From: Glandiceps talaboti
Taxonomy: Eukaryota; Hemichordata; Enteropneusta; Spengelidae
Length of the DNA stretch: 64,000 nt
Assembly: GCF_964340395.1 (NCBI RefSeq)
Contig: NC_135552.1
Coordinates: 13,159,694-13,223,693, forward strand
Reading direction: 5' to 3'
The position numbers and the translations under genes were made by a program. The notes beneath the pieces are model-generated. The model saw only the letters and a program-made list of their open reading frames with translations, did not search any database and was not told the DNA's origin. Shown one piece after another: positions 36,363 through 48,400 of the stretch; the stretch's first letter is position 1; the number at the start of each line of letters is the position of its first letter.

Positions 36363-39300
36363 CTCCTAGCAATGAACAACATATGCTTTCACACTTTCAC
36401 CCTGATGTCTACTTCACATATCTTGTGTTATGTTACAAACTAAGTTGCGCAATACTTCACAAAAAAATCAAACCCACAAGTCAATAATTATGAAAATAAA
36501 CTTTACACTACTCAATTTATTCATATTGGTTGAAATTGACATGTCATGGCATCGTCTGTGAAATCAGGGGTGTTTTATCAATTTGTTTTAATGAATGACG
36601 TAAAATTCTGTTAATATGAAAACGTCTTCGATACATGTACAGAGAGGCAAATGTGTACACGATAGATGGGGTGGTAACACTACGTATTATAATTCCTAAT
36701 AAAATTACCACCACAATTTGTATGGTTCACGAAAAGCGACCGTTGTCTTATGCAACCTAAAATACAACCATGTAACAGATCATTCTTTTCCAGTGAATAT
36801 TTAGACTGAAACTTTATCCTACAAACCAAGTATTCGTTCGTAACGTTTCTCCTTTGAAATGAAATCGGGACAGTTGTTCAGACCACATCGGTCACGTGAT
36901 AACGACACTGTCCAATCAGAATTAACCTGATGTACAGCTCCTGGGGCGGGGTTGTGCAGTGTTAGGGTTTTTGAATCAGACACCTATAACCATGGATGTA
37001 ATAATTTTTCACGAAACCTCGATTATTATATGACATTTCCACAAATCCTGGTGGCTTAAATTGGTGAAAATAGTATAAAATAACGGTAAGTTCGTTTCCC
37101 AATGTATTTTGAGAAAACGGTTTGTTTGTATTTCATGCAGGTCACATTGATGCGATAGACTGCCATTTTGTTCTATAATTACATAGGTATTTCCAAATTT
37201 AACATTCACGTAAATAATTCTTAAACATAGTCTTCCCATATATCCGTTATCTGCTCATAATTTAGGGATATATTCACAAGTGTTTGCTATCAGTAATTGT
37301 TCGCAATTCTGCGCAAAAAAAACCCCGTGGAACGAACTCGGAGCATATGCCCTAATTGATTGACGGTTTGAAATACACCCGTACAAATGTATTCGAACAA
37401 AAATAGCAGTTAATGTAGTTAAAATTAGAAGGTATTTCTATTCATTGTGTTTTGCAAAAAAAAGGAATTACACATTTATGTTTATTAACATGAAATGATG
37501 TAAAGGACGTCGTGTCGAGTCGTTCGTGAGGAAAAACGGTGTCGATTTAGTCCTTGATGAAAACATGGAAAAAATGGTGACTGTTTTCCGAGGTCCTTGC
37601 ATGAAAACAAGACTGGACGTGGTATGTGTAAACGCACAACAGTATTATCAAGACTAAATTTTAACCATAATGTTGCCTGTATTCTTACTTCACATGAGCG
37701 TTTACTTGAAACTGGTCCAAATAAAATTTGAAATTCCATTCATACCCGTCCATGGAATACCGTTGGCTGTCCCCGTCATTCTAACGTCGTATCATTTTAG
37801 CTATACCTCGTCATGAAATTCCCTTGTAGTTGTTCCGCTGACGAGGAATTGTTAGTTTTTGATGTTGCTGTTTTTAAGACAAAAAGAATCTTGGTAAAAT
37901 TGCCTCAAAAGTCTTGTACATATCGGTCTTTCAGGCTTCTTTCTCCCTGTGTTATTGTTCGACGCTGACATCTCCCGTATTAACATATAGCATAATGCCC
38001 AGTCATGATGGAACTCATTCTCCCCGATATAATTTACAATGAATATTTATTCATCAAATCTCAAATCGGATTAGAGTGCCAACAATGGCTATATCTATTT
38101 CATGTACAGTAAATCACACAGCTGTTATGTACAAATTATCTGAAATGTATCTACACGCCATATCCAATATCACTATTATCGGTTTTCTGAGTTATTTGTC
38201 GTTTCTGTGTAGTTTTCATTAATTTTGACGACAGTTTGAATACCGATAAGGTGACGTCATCATCCCATCATATTTGTGGAGATTACAAACATGCAGCATG
38301 CCAATCATATCAAAGGTTCGTTTCATTCAGATGATAATTAAATAACGATCGTATCTCATTTAATAGACATTTCATCTCGAAAATGAGATCGTTCACATCC
38401 GGGGACTTGAAAGCGATATAATAAAATTAGAACAATTATAGCATTTGCCCAATTTGTACTAATTTGGTCTTGGCATATACATATAGTGTGCCCGTGTATG
38501 AAATTATATCGTGTTTCCTGTGTTCACAGTTCACGCGGCAAACAACGGACGCCCGAGACTGTCTCAAATTAAGTACTCTCTGTGTAAATACACAGCCAAA
38601 AAAATTCTGAACAGTATTACAGACTAGTTGACTTTTTACCCTGAAAATGAAACGAAATTTAAAATGCAGCCATATCTAGCACATACACCTAAGATGAAAT
38701 AGATTGGCGTGCGATATATGCGCCTCCCTTTTGAATTGAATACCTATATCATTACATAATCTAGGAACAGGAATTTCCATTAATTTGGGGTACCATTAGT
38801 TAAATGCTAAAATTGAGGGTACTAAACGGGAAAGGGTCAAGACATCGTTAAAGAGGAGATAGCTCGGTAATGGCAAATTAGTGAGATTGGGGTAAAACCG
38901 TGCAAAAATGTCTGAACCAGACATTTTAGTGGAATCCCGTGAGACTGCTAGATTTTAGGGTCAAAGCTTGGCAGTCATCCAAAACATGTCATCGTATGAT
39001 CATATTCCGATACCATCTGTCTGGTGTTTTACACGACTTATATCTGTACATCTAATTTTTGACCTGGGTCTCAACCATTATCAGTCTGCTGTATGTCTGG
39101 TTCAGTTGTCCCCCAAGACTCGTTTAGTTGCCATTTTGACGATATCCGTTTTTGTTAGAACGTAATTATGAAAGTATAACGAAAAGTGCAAATATTCGGA
39201 TCTCATTACACGCATGGTGCATTATTTTTCCCCATGGCGAACGGGACCAGCTGTTCTCGTGTACAGAAAAGACCGATATCCATGTAACCGCAAGGAGACC

Positions 39301-39877
39301 AGGCAAAAAGTGGAATAGTATTGTTTCACCCGGACTGTAAACAATGCGAGTCCAAAACAAATCTAAACAGCACTGCACTGCAATGTACTCTACGATTTAA
39401 CCGTCCTACAGAAACACTTAGATTTTAAAAACGGTTAATATTAAAGAAAATATCACCCTTCAAACTTAATATTGGGTTAGATACATTTGTTATTTTCGGT
39501 GATCTGTCGACATTGTTTCATGATAATTTGACGAGAGAAATCGCGTGACTTTTCAGATATGTAATAGCAGTTCAAAATGAACTATATATTGATGAAATTA
39601 TTCTCCCTTGTGCAGTAGGGGCAGGAAAACGCAGTCAATGACCTCGTCAAATTACAAAAATACTTCACACCTCAAATCATAGACTTTCGTGTGTGTAGGG
39701 TCTATGCTCAAATACAAAGGAAAATGAGAGCGACATCCTTAAATGACTGACAGTTGACACCTGTCACAGCAGGGCCCCCTCCTCCTAGTTCTCACTAGAG
39801 ACATACCCATAGTTTTAAGGCGTCCAATGACATTTACTTTATCGCATAATGGGTACCTAATTTATGCAGAAATGCAA
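36363..39877. other. Intergenic, nothing recognised
   Basis: No exon with consistent splice signals, no domain and no repeat family member that I can support. Confidence 0.5.
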
Positions 39878-39885
39878 TATAAATA
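39878..39885 (+). promoter_or_regulatory. TATA box of aerolysin-like copy 4
   Basis: TATAAATA, followed by bases related to those after the TATA boxes of copies 2 and 3. It predicts a start of transcription near 39910. Confidence 0.65.
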
Positions 39886-39909
39886 TGAGTTGAAATCTTC
39901 GAAGTTGCC

Positions 39910-40024
39910 ACAATCGACTTGAGAGCGGTTCAAGAACATACAAACTTTGCTTCGAATCTAGTATTACTACGTTTACAAACAACCAGTTCCCCATAGTATT
40001 GCAACATATTGCTTATCGTCTGAG
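39910..40024 (+). other. Noncoding first exon of aerolysin-like copy 4
   Basis: Ends in CTGAG at a strong donor, GTGAGT at 40025. The intron runs to TTTCAG at 40276, and the next exon carries the ATG five bases later. The 5' limit is estimated from the TATA box. Confidence 0.5.
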
Positions 40025-40281
40025 GTGAGTTCATGACAATTATTTTCATTAATTTTTTAGAATATTTTTAACTATAATGCCTTACCTGTGATTTTTCTTT
40101 TCGAAAAAGTCGCTTCCATCGGTCGGTTGTTGATTAGGTCATAACGGTTTGTACGTAGTACCCGCGTCATCGTGAGTACGTCTAAATAGATCTAGGGCAA
40201 GACAGCATTTTGCTCTGTATAGCAACTATTTTTCGTTTGCGTTGTTCTCAGTAGTTTTCTATTCGTTGACTTTCAGGCATA

Positions 40282-41118
40282 ATGGCTGACAACAATATCT
40301 TCATCAATATTATTGAAAACGTTGAGGAGATAATCACCGAATGGGCACTGGAGAAGAGAGATGCCGACAAATATACAGTAAATATCGTCAAAAACGGTCT
40401 GAAATTTGCCCAAGTTGGTGACATGAAGTACACGCCTATTGAGAAAACCAGGAAAGAAACCAACGAAAAGTCCGAAGCATGCGCAGAAATACATCCGAAT
40501 CGTCGTTGCCATGCCGTCTACAGCACTTCATTCTCCAACAACACAGACGGTCAACAAAGTCATCATTTCAAGACAGATCGCAGTTTGAAAACAACTTATA
40601 GTTGGTCCATGACCAGCGGAAAGACTTTTAATTCTCGGGCTGGCATCACATTCTCACCGCCACACTCGTGTGTCGAGGCTAGCGTTGAACTCAGCAGACA
40701 GACATCGAAGGAAGAAACAGGCTCCCATGTCTTCGAGAAAAGTCGGTCTAATGCCTTGGAATCTACCTTTCAAGTCAACCCCGGTAAGAAAGTCACTGTT
40801 GCCATGGTGATCGAAGAGGAAGACTTCATGGCGGAGTACAAAGTCAAGTATAGGATCGAAGGAGGAGTAAAAGTTTTGATAAGTAACAACAAAGATAAGA
40901 AAGACACCATCACTAAAGTGGGACATGCGCAGAACATATTTGAAGGTATGAGAGGCTTCAAAGTCGTGGAGGCTACAGAGAATAGTGCTGGCTTCGCAAC
41001 ATTTGAAAATCGTGGTGTGTTTGTGTGTCAGAGAGAAATCAGCCAATCACTGGACTTTAAACAGGAAGATATTGCAGTACCTGCTATTCCGAAGAGTGAA
41101 AACTCAGAACGCAAATAA
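40282..41118 (+). CDS. Aerolysin/ETX-MTX2-like protein, copy 4
   Basis: 278 residues in one coding exon; the start M-A-D-N lies five bases after the acceptor at 40276. It is close to copies 2 and 3 along its length, with YSTSFSNNTDGQQ, TYSWSMTSGKTF, HSCVEASVEL, NPGKKVTV and YRIEGGVKV, and it shares the TSG and SCVEA wording with copy 1. Compared with copies 2 and 3 it lacks a short stretch after residue 5, carries KVLISNN where they have KVKIVSNN, and has a longer tail (SENSERK). It runs in the opposite direction to copies 2 and 3, with its promoter facing theirs across about 6 kb. The ETX/MTX2-aerolysin fold is inferred from the pattern; there is no signal peptide. Function and target are not shown by the sequence. 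Confidence 0.76.
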   Translation: MADNNIFINIIENVEEIITEWALEKRDADKYTVNIVKNGLKFAQVGDMKYTPIEKTRKETNEKSEACAEIHPNRRCHAVYSTSFSNNTDGQQSHHFKTDRSLKTTYSWSMTSGKTFNSRAGITFSPPHSCVEASVELSRQTSKEETGSHVFEKSRSNALESTFQVNPGKKVTVAMVIEEEDFMAEYKVKYRIEGGVKVLISNNKDKKDTITKVGHAQNIFEGMRGFKVVEATENSAGFATFENRGVFVCQREISQSLDFKQEDIAVPAIPKSENSERK

Positions 41119-41435
41119 AAGCAATTTGGAAATCCTTCGAGCAAGTTAATACTCTGTTTGCTTTTATGCCGTACCATTTGGGTTCCATTTGACTGTTTGA
41201 AATATCTAGGTCTTGTAGTGTATATACGTTTCATTTCAGCTAGAAACTACCGTCAAAACTGACTCGATTCGACCAGTTCTTTTTATCATTATTGTATCTT
41301 GATCTTTATTAGGAAGCTAGCATAAATATATAATCTTCAAGCATTTTTATTTGTTTATTTGTTATTTTTGTATAAATATATATAAAATTATGTGACTATG
41401 ATAATTTATTTACCAGTGATATCTTGATATTTCAG

Positions 41436-41441
41436 AATAAA
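41436..41441 (+). terminator. Poly(A) signal AATAAA
   Basis: About 320 bases after the stop of copy 4. Another AATAAA overlaps the stop codon at 41113-41118, so which one is used is unclear. Confidence 0.35.
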
Positions 41442-43420
41442 TAATGTAAATGAATGACAAAAATGGTGTGCATTATTTATATATATATCGCATTTGTACT
41501 GATCCCTTATGAAAGGTATCTATAAGAATACGATCTATCCCTTTGTTTAGGACTTTGCTAGTGCTGGATTAAAACATAGATTGGTTAAAGCGCCAAAGTC
41601 GTCCGTTTCAAAAACCCTGGAGCATGGAGTCTCTCGCTACCAAACTTAGACAGTTACTAGGGACGCTCAAAAATGACTGTTTCAGGGTATTGACATGATT
41701 TACGTAAGAGTTTTACTTTGAGTTAGTTCCGGGTGTCATGCAAATTATAAGGTAAATTCAACATGGTGGTCAGAACTTACGATGTGTAAAAGCTGACACT
41801 ACATGTAACAGTAGAGATCGCAATGCGACGCACCGTGTTTGCCAATGAACAAAAAAAAAAACAGCCGTCTTCCGAGCATGCGCAGTGGACGACAGAAGAA
41901 CTTTAAGATTAGCAATGAGTGTTATGAAGTTGGATTGGGGAAAACGAAGAAAAAGAAAACAAAGAAATTAAAACAAATAAGCAGGGACAATTGAACGACG
42001 TGTTCACTTCTTATTTGGATTTGTATTACCTCACAGTCCTCATATAATACGGTGCCGTAGATATTTTTAACTACATTTTGTATATCTACCGGTACTACTA
42101 CTATCACCTCACAGCCCTCCACCCTGTTTCAAAGGTGTCAGCCGCCCCGAGAATGACCATTTATCTCTTGCCTATTCCACATTCCGAAGGGGGACGAGCT
42201 AATCACCTAGAAAGGCAAACGGTGACGTGTCGCTGACTTCTTGACGGAAAATGAGTCCCCTTTTTCGTCTGAATAATCCCTAAACATGGAGTCGATGAAA
42301 ATATGGACCCATTCAGTGTTTAAGAACTGTTTCCAACCTTTAGGAAAAGATAAACTCGCCTTCAAAAAACTTGTAAGTCGTGCCAACAGAGCTGGTAGTA
42401 GGTCGCGTTCACGACGGGTCGTTCACGAGTATTGAAACGTGTAGCGCCCTCAACGACCGAATAAACCTATTTTGTTTGGGTCCACAGTGTTTGTGTTTAC
42501 CATAAATTATGGGTCATGGAGTTAGTTATGAATTAAATGATAAATCACACTATTAGAAGACAAGTTCTCTGTCAGACCACTATTTCTATAGTGGTCTGAG
42601 GTTCTATAAATGATTTTCGCACGCAGTCACTTTTTTTTTGCGCACACTCCACCTCGCTCAGCCCAAACCAATTCACGAATAGCCCCTATCGAACTCTAAA
42701 ACAGTATATTGACTTCGTACTCGAAGTATTTAACCTTAAAAGACCCATGGAAGCAGAGACGCCCATCCTTGAAGGTCCATATATATCCCCATTGAATCAA
42801 ACAGATTGGTCAATAGACACGCCATCAAGATTAATGATATTTTCGAGTACTCTTTTCTTTGTTAACAATGCATACACATTCTCCATCACAATCGCCTTTA
42901 AAACGTATATTAACAATAAGTACTTTTTCATAATACCTCATTATGAGTAAAACGATTTTGGAGCCTACGTCGATTCTGCTCCCTCCACAGATTACTTGCT
43001 TTTGTTACAATCACACAATTATTAGTTTCCTAGAGGGCTTTTACCCCCTAAGAAGATACTTTTTTTTGACTTACAATTATCCACAATATTACTTATAGGC
43101 TTACGTGTTTAAATACTTTTGATCACAAGGCGTTTTAGAGTTTTCCCCTGGGCAAATCCTCTGACATCATACTTTGGAAGTAACCAAAGACCCACTTCAA
43201 TACGGTAGACGTGCAACTCAAAGGGGTCGCCGATAAGCGAACACACCCAAGGAACTCTAATATAACAAAGAACCCGTGACCCATATGCTTTCAAAGTTCA
43301 CGAGACCGAATGTTGCCCAAATTTGATTGAAACGCTACACAATCCTGGCCCACAGTGAAACAGCGTGAATGTAGTGATAAAACCTGTGTCTGTGACAACT
43401 GAATGCTTCAAGCAGACAAG
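41442..43420. other. Intergenic, one perfect hairpin
   Basis: No gene recognised. See the short hairpin at 42572-42599. Confidence 0.45.
42572..42599. other. Perfect 12-bp hairpin
   Basis: TCAGACCACTAT, loop TTCT, ATAGTGGTCTGA. There is no gene directly beside it to terminate or process. It is longer than the 6-bp histone stem-loop and unlike it in sequence. Confidence 0.5.
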
Positions 43421-44134
43421 TGTTACGAGTCACAAAATAAACATTTAAGATTTGATAATTCCTCTGTTGACAAAAGACACAAGTGATAAGGTCACATTGA
43501 TTAATGAGACAGAGCCGGGTCAAGTAATGTTATTCTATCCTAATGAGTAGAGGTCACATGTCATCTTAGAGTGATAAATTGTGTCCCAATTGAATCAACA
43601 GCTGTCTAGCTAGAATTATTTAGCACGGGTCAATAAACTGGCTATTGCTGAATTGAATTAATTATATTAATAAACATTTACTAAATAAGGTTAAGAGAGA
43701 ATCTTTTGTTGTAAACAATTTGTTTGTTAACCATATTTGTAATACGGAATGAACGATGTTTTAAATAAAAATGTTGATGACGTATGCGTTTGAAGTAGCT
43801 GTGGAATTCGCTATTCCGGAGACTAAGTCAGTTGGCGACTGAAGTGAAGAGCGATACCAGCGGGTTCTTGAGAAATTGTGAGCTGAGCTGAAATTACTTG
43901 AAAGAACTTTGACAATTAACTGTAATTGACTGGAACTGAGGCGAATAGCTCCCTATGCTGCAAATCGTATAAGTCATTCAACACAAAAGTAATATTTGTG
44001 TCCTTGTGAGTTTCTTCTTTTTACAGAGCACTGTTTCGTGAAATCGGTACCTCTCAGATTGCTATCCGGGCGAGTCCAAAGTTTACCGCTGAATACGGGT
44101 CAACGTTGCAGCTACCAAATTCAGCGTTGTAACA
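43421..44134 (+). repeat. 5' LTR of element 2 (714 bp)
   Basis: Starts TGTTACGAGTCACAAA, the same 16 bases as element 1, and ends TTGTAACA. Confidence 0.96.
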
Positions 44135-44135
44135 C

Positions 44136-44151
44136 TGGTGTAAAATCCGGG
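44136..44151 (+). promoter_or_regulatory. Primer-binding site of element 2
   Basis: TGGTGTAAAATCCGGG, one base after the LTR, in the same register as in element 1. It shares TGGTG and AATCCGGG with that site. Confidence 0.65.
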
Positions 44152-44226
44152 CTGGACAGTGCTATTCAAAGAATCAACAGGTAAAAAAGTACAATCGCAA
44201 AACGTAAGTACTTTATAAGACATTAT

Positions 44227-45468
44227 ATGCTACTACGATCGGGCCGTATACTGAGACAGCCAGACATACCACAAATTCCTCTTGCACAAATGGCAAACTT
44301 GGAGAACAATTTACAGATTGATCAAGACATAATACCAATTGTACCAATTGATCACAACCTACAACCAAATATTCCAATTGCACAAAATTTGGAACAAAAT
44401 AATCAAGCTGACCCTATTCATAACATTCAAAATCTAATACAAGATGTGAATAACAGAATAGGAAGAGTCCAGATAAGTGATGAGAAACCGCCTTACTATT
44501 ATGGCAAAGAAGATGAATCACCAGAACGATGGTTGAATAAATTTGATGCATTTGCTGTATTAAAGAACTTAAATGACGATCAAAAAGTTCAATACTTTAT
44601 ATTATTGATAAGAGATGTTGCTGAAAGATGGTATGTAGACTTGGACGAAAATCAGGCACAAAATTGGAATGAATTGCGGCCTTTATTTATTGCAAGATTT
44701 CATCGTATTCAACCAAGATGGCTCGTTGATCAGCAATTAAGTTTGATAAAACAACGACAAAATGAATCTGTGGATGACTATTCCAGCCGATTACGGGAAA
44801 AATGTGCTAAAGCAATGCGCACGGCCCCAGAAATTTTAAGTTTATTTTTACAGGGTTTGCGTCATGAAATCAAGATAGCAACTTTATCCCGGGAACCAAA
44901 TGACTTTGAAAATGCGTTTTCAGCGGCCAAGACAGCAGAAATCATATCTCAACTACCAAACCACGACAGCCAGCTGACATCCAGAAACACAACATTGAAG
45001 TTGCCCAAGAACAGGATTGATCAAGAATTGCATGACGACATGGTGGAGCTCACTACACAATTACGACAAAAAAATGAATTGCTCACTCGTCGAAATGAAG
45101 AATTGCAACAACAGGTACAGTCTCAAACATTTTCTGACAATCGGGCGGGATATTACCCTCAGACACAAAGAAATCTTCAATTTCGTCAAAATCAGGGCAA
45201 TTATTTTGCAGTAGGCCGGCCAAATTTCAATACAAACAGGCCTATGTATGACCGTCAAAATAATTTTGATAAAAATCGCCCAAGATATGGCGGAAGAGAA
45301 ATTATGTCTGGCAGACAAATATGTAGAAATTGTAATCGTTCAGGTCATATGGCCCCATCCTGCCCAGAAAGAAATAACAGAGGTTGTTATTCATGTGGTC
45401 AAATAGGTCACATAGCTAGAAATTGTCCAAGACCTACCTATAGTCGTTTTTATTCAAAAAACGATTAA
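44227..45468 (+). CDS. gag: Gag polyprotein of element 2
   Basis: 414 codons starting at ATG 44227. An Asn/Gln/Ile-rich N-terminus (about 1-85) precedes a capsid-like helical region (about 90-245) with KFDAF, AERWY, FIARF and PRWLVDQ. A coiled stretch (about 262-300, TTQLRQKNELL) follows, then a basic Asn/Arg/Tyr-rich linker. Two CCHC zinc knuckles close it, starting at residues 366 (CRNCNRSGHMAPSC) and 387 (CYSCGQIGHIARNC), for packaging element RNA into particles. The stop lies just after a frameshift heptamer, from which pol is made. Homologous to gag of element 1, which has only one knuckle. Confidence 0.92.
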   Translation: MLLRSGRILRQPDIPQIPLAQMANLENNLQIDQDIIPIVPIDHNLQPNIPIAQNLEQNNQADPIHNIQNLIQDVNNRIGRVQISDEKPPYYYGKEDESPERWLNKFDAFAVLKNLNDDQKVQYFILLIRDVAERWYVDLDENQAQNWNELRPLFIARFHRIQPRWLVDQQLSLIKQRQNESVDDYSSRLREKCAKAMRTAPEILSLFLQGLRHEIKIATLSREPNDFENAFSAAKTAEIISQLPNHDSQLTSRNTTLKLPKNRIDQELHDDMVELTTQLRQKNELLTRRNEELQQQVQSQTFSDNRAGYYPQTQRNLQFRQNQGNYFAVGRPNFNTNRPMYDRQNNFDKNRPRYGGREIMSGRQICRNCNRSGHMAPSCPERNNRGCYSCGQIGHIARNCPRPTYSRFYSKND

Positions 45469-48400
45469 GGAGTGTGAGAAATATCAAATCCAAAGAGCCT
45501 AATATGTCTCACACGCCCAAATTAAATTCTGTAAAATCTGCTGATTTAAAGGTACAATCTAACAATTTGATCACTATTAAAATTTTCAATACTGCAATTT
45601 CGGCTTTGATCGACTCTGGAGCTACAATAAACGTAGTTTCCACAAAACTATTTGAAAAAATTCCACAGCTAAAAAAGTTCAAAATTAAAAGACCTAAATA
45701 CAAATGTATAGAATTACCAAACAATCAGCAGATTCCCATTCAAGGCTATGTAAAAATTCCAATACGTATTGAAAATCAACTAATCAATGTTCCAGTGCAT
45801 TTGGTTAAGGACATAGATAGAGATTTGATCTTAGGAATGGAATTTTTAGAGCAGCACAAAGCAATAATTGATTTTGCACACAAGAAATTATTCATCCATG
45901 CCAATGCAGTCTTGAGACCAGCTAAAAAATATGTCATACCCCCTAGGTGTGAATGCATAATTTCGGCTAAGCTAAGGGGCTCATTTCCGAATGGACTAAT
46001 AGGAACCACTACCAACATGACGTCACTACATTACTTAGGCATTCAAGTTGCACGAGTATTAGCATCTACTTATGAGGGTTCAGTTCCAATCAGGTTGATC
46101 AACACATCTAACAATGAGGCCATATTAGGTAGGCATATTCGATTGGGCACTTTCAGACCACTCCCAGACGGAACCACTTTACATGACTTTGACATGACGG
46201 ACACATATTTAAATAATAAGACACACCCTTCTCAGACAAATCCCTCTTTAGAACGGGAAGAATTTCATTCATTATTTGACTTCACTGGGCAATGCTCTAA
46301 CTTGACAAATAGCCAAATTAATGACTTACAAGAAGTACTATGGAGAAATAGGCGAGCATTCGTAGATAATTCAAATACTTTGGGTTATTGTGATATTATT
46401 AAACATACTATTGATTTAGAACCTAATGCCAAAGTGAAACCAAAGGCACCCTATAGAGTATCCCCTGACAAGCGTGAGGAAATTTCGAGACAAACAAATG
46501 ACCTTTTAAGACAAAATATAATTCGACGTAGCAAATCCCCATTTAGTGCACCTGTACTTTTGGTCAAAAAACCTTCAGGCTCATGGCGTCTTGTGATTGA
46601 CTATCGTGAATTAAATAAGGTGACAATAATTTACAATCATCCGCTCCCAAATATTTCAGATAGTTTAGAAATGATCGGGGCCCAAAGTCCCAAATATTTT
46701 TCTACACTTGATATGACTAGTGGATTTTGGCAAATTGCCCTTGATGAAAAAGATTCACATAAGACGGCATTTGTTACTCATGATGGAAAGTTTGAGTTCA
46801 AGACACTTCCACAAGGATTACGTAACTCAAGTAGTAGCTTTCAACGCAGTTTAGAATTTATTTTAAATCAATTACAATATAAAATTTGCATATCATATAT
46901 AGACGATATATTAATATTTGCAACAACGTTTCGACAACACCTTCAAAACCTTGACATTGTTCTAGGTAGGTTAATAAATGCAAATTTGAAATTAAGCCCG
47001 CGAAAATGTATATTTGGAAAAAGGGAAGTTAAATTCCTAGGTCATATCTTGAACGAAAATGGCATCTCAACTGACCCAAAAAAGGTCGACGCAATATTAA
47101 AATTTCCCGTACCAACGAAAGTATCACAACTTCAATCGTTCTTAGGTTGCGCAGGATATTACAGACGATTTATTCATAACTATTCAAAAATAGCAAATCC
47201 TCTACACAAATTGCTTGCAAAGAGTGCAAAATTCATATGGACTAATGACTGTCAACAGGCTTTTGATACGTTAAAAAAGGCGTTGACATCAAAACCAATA
47301 TTGGCGTTCCCACGTTTTAATGAGGAATTTCTATTATATACGGACGCGTCAGCATACAGTGTAGGATTCATTTTAGCCCAAGTTCAAGATGGCATAGAAA
47401 GAGTCATTTCTTATGGTGGTCGTACTCTAAATCCAGCACAACGAAATTACACCTGTACAGAACGTGAAGGTCTCGCGGTAATACATGCATTAACACAATG
47501 TGATATTTACTTGAGAGGAAACAAATTCACAATCATTACAGATCATGCAAATTTGATCTACCTATTCAAAATGAAAACTCCAAGCGGCAGGCTAGCCAGG
47601 TGGGTACTCAAAGTACAAGGTTACAATTACGACATTCTTTTCAGACCTGGAGCAAAAATTCCACATGCGGACAGTTTGTCGCGCCGCGAATATCCACCTG
47701 AAAAATATCAAAACTCCGAAATTACACCGACAGACACCAACAATACTAATTCAGATGACATAAATTATACACACAATCAGTCACAGCTAACTATGAATGA
47801 AATTTCTAACATTCCAGAGATAGCCAATTTACAACTCAACACGCAAGAAGATATCCTTACAGACATCAGACATCTATACGACTCGTCTGAAACTGATATC
47901 ATGACTGACCAGCTGTGTAATGCATCCACTCAATCAATCGACTCCAATGACACACTAACCGATCATAGTGAGATTGATAATACACATACTGGCATTAATA
48001 AACTCTACAATTTACAACGTCAGGACAAACACTTATTACCAATGATTAATTATTTAACCAATGATGGCGAGTTACCTTCAGACTCAAAGCATGCACAGAA
48101 GATAATACAAAGCAGTGACAATTTTACCATTTTGAATGGTATATTATATCATTACTGGTCCCCTACAGGTAAGTCAGCTAAAGCTCATAACTGTATTCGA
48201 CAGTTAGTAATTCCGAAATCCTTACAACTATACATATTAAGGAGGGTTCATGATGACGTCACAGCAGGACACTTGGGTACCTCACGAACGTTACAGGCTA
48301 TCAGATTACGTTATTATTGGGACACCTTAATCAAAGACGTGACAGTTTACGTGGCATCCTGTGTCTTCTGTCACTCACGGAAACGAGGTATTCGATATCG

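Noticed and set aside
42572-42599. Histone-type 3' stem-loop
   Set aside because: The stem is 12 bp rather than 6, the sequence does not fit, and no histone gene is nearby.
45474-45476. GTG as an independent start for pol
   Set aside because: A canonical -1 frameshift heptamer in the right phase lies just upstream and the pol frame is open across it. GTG starts are not expected here.
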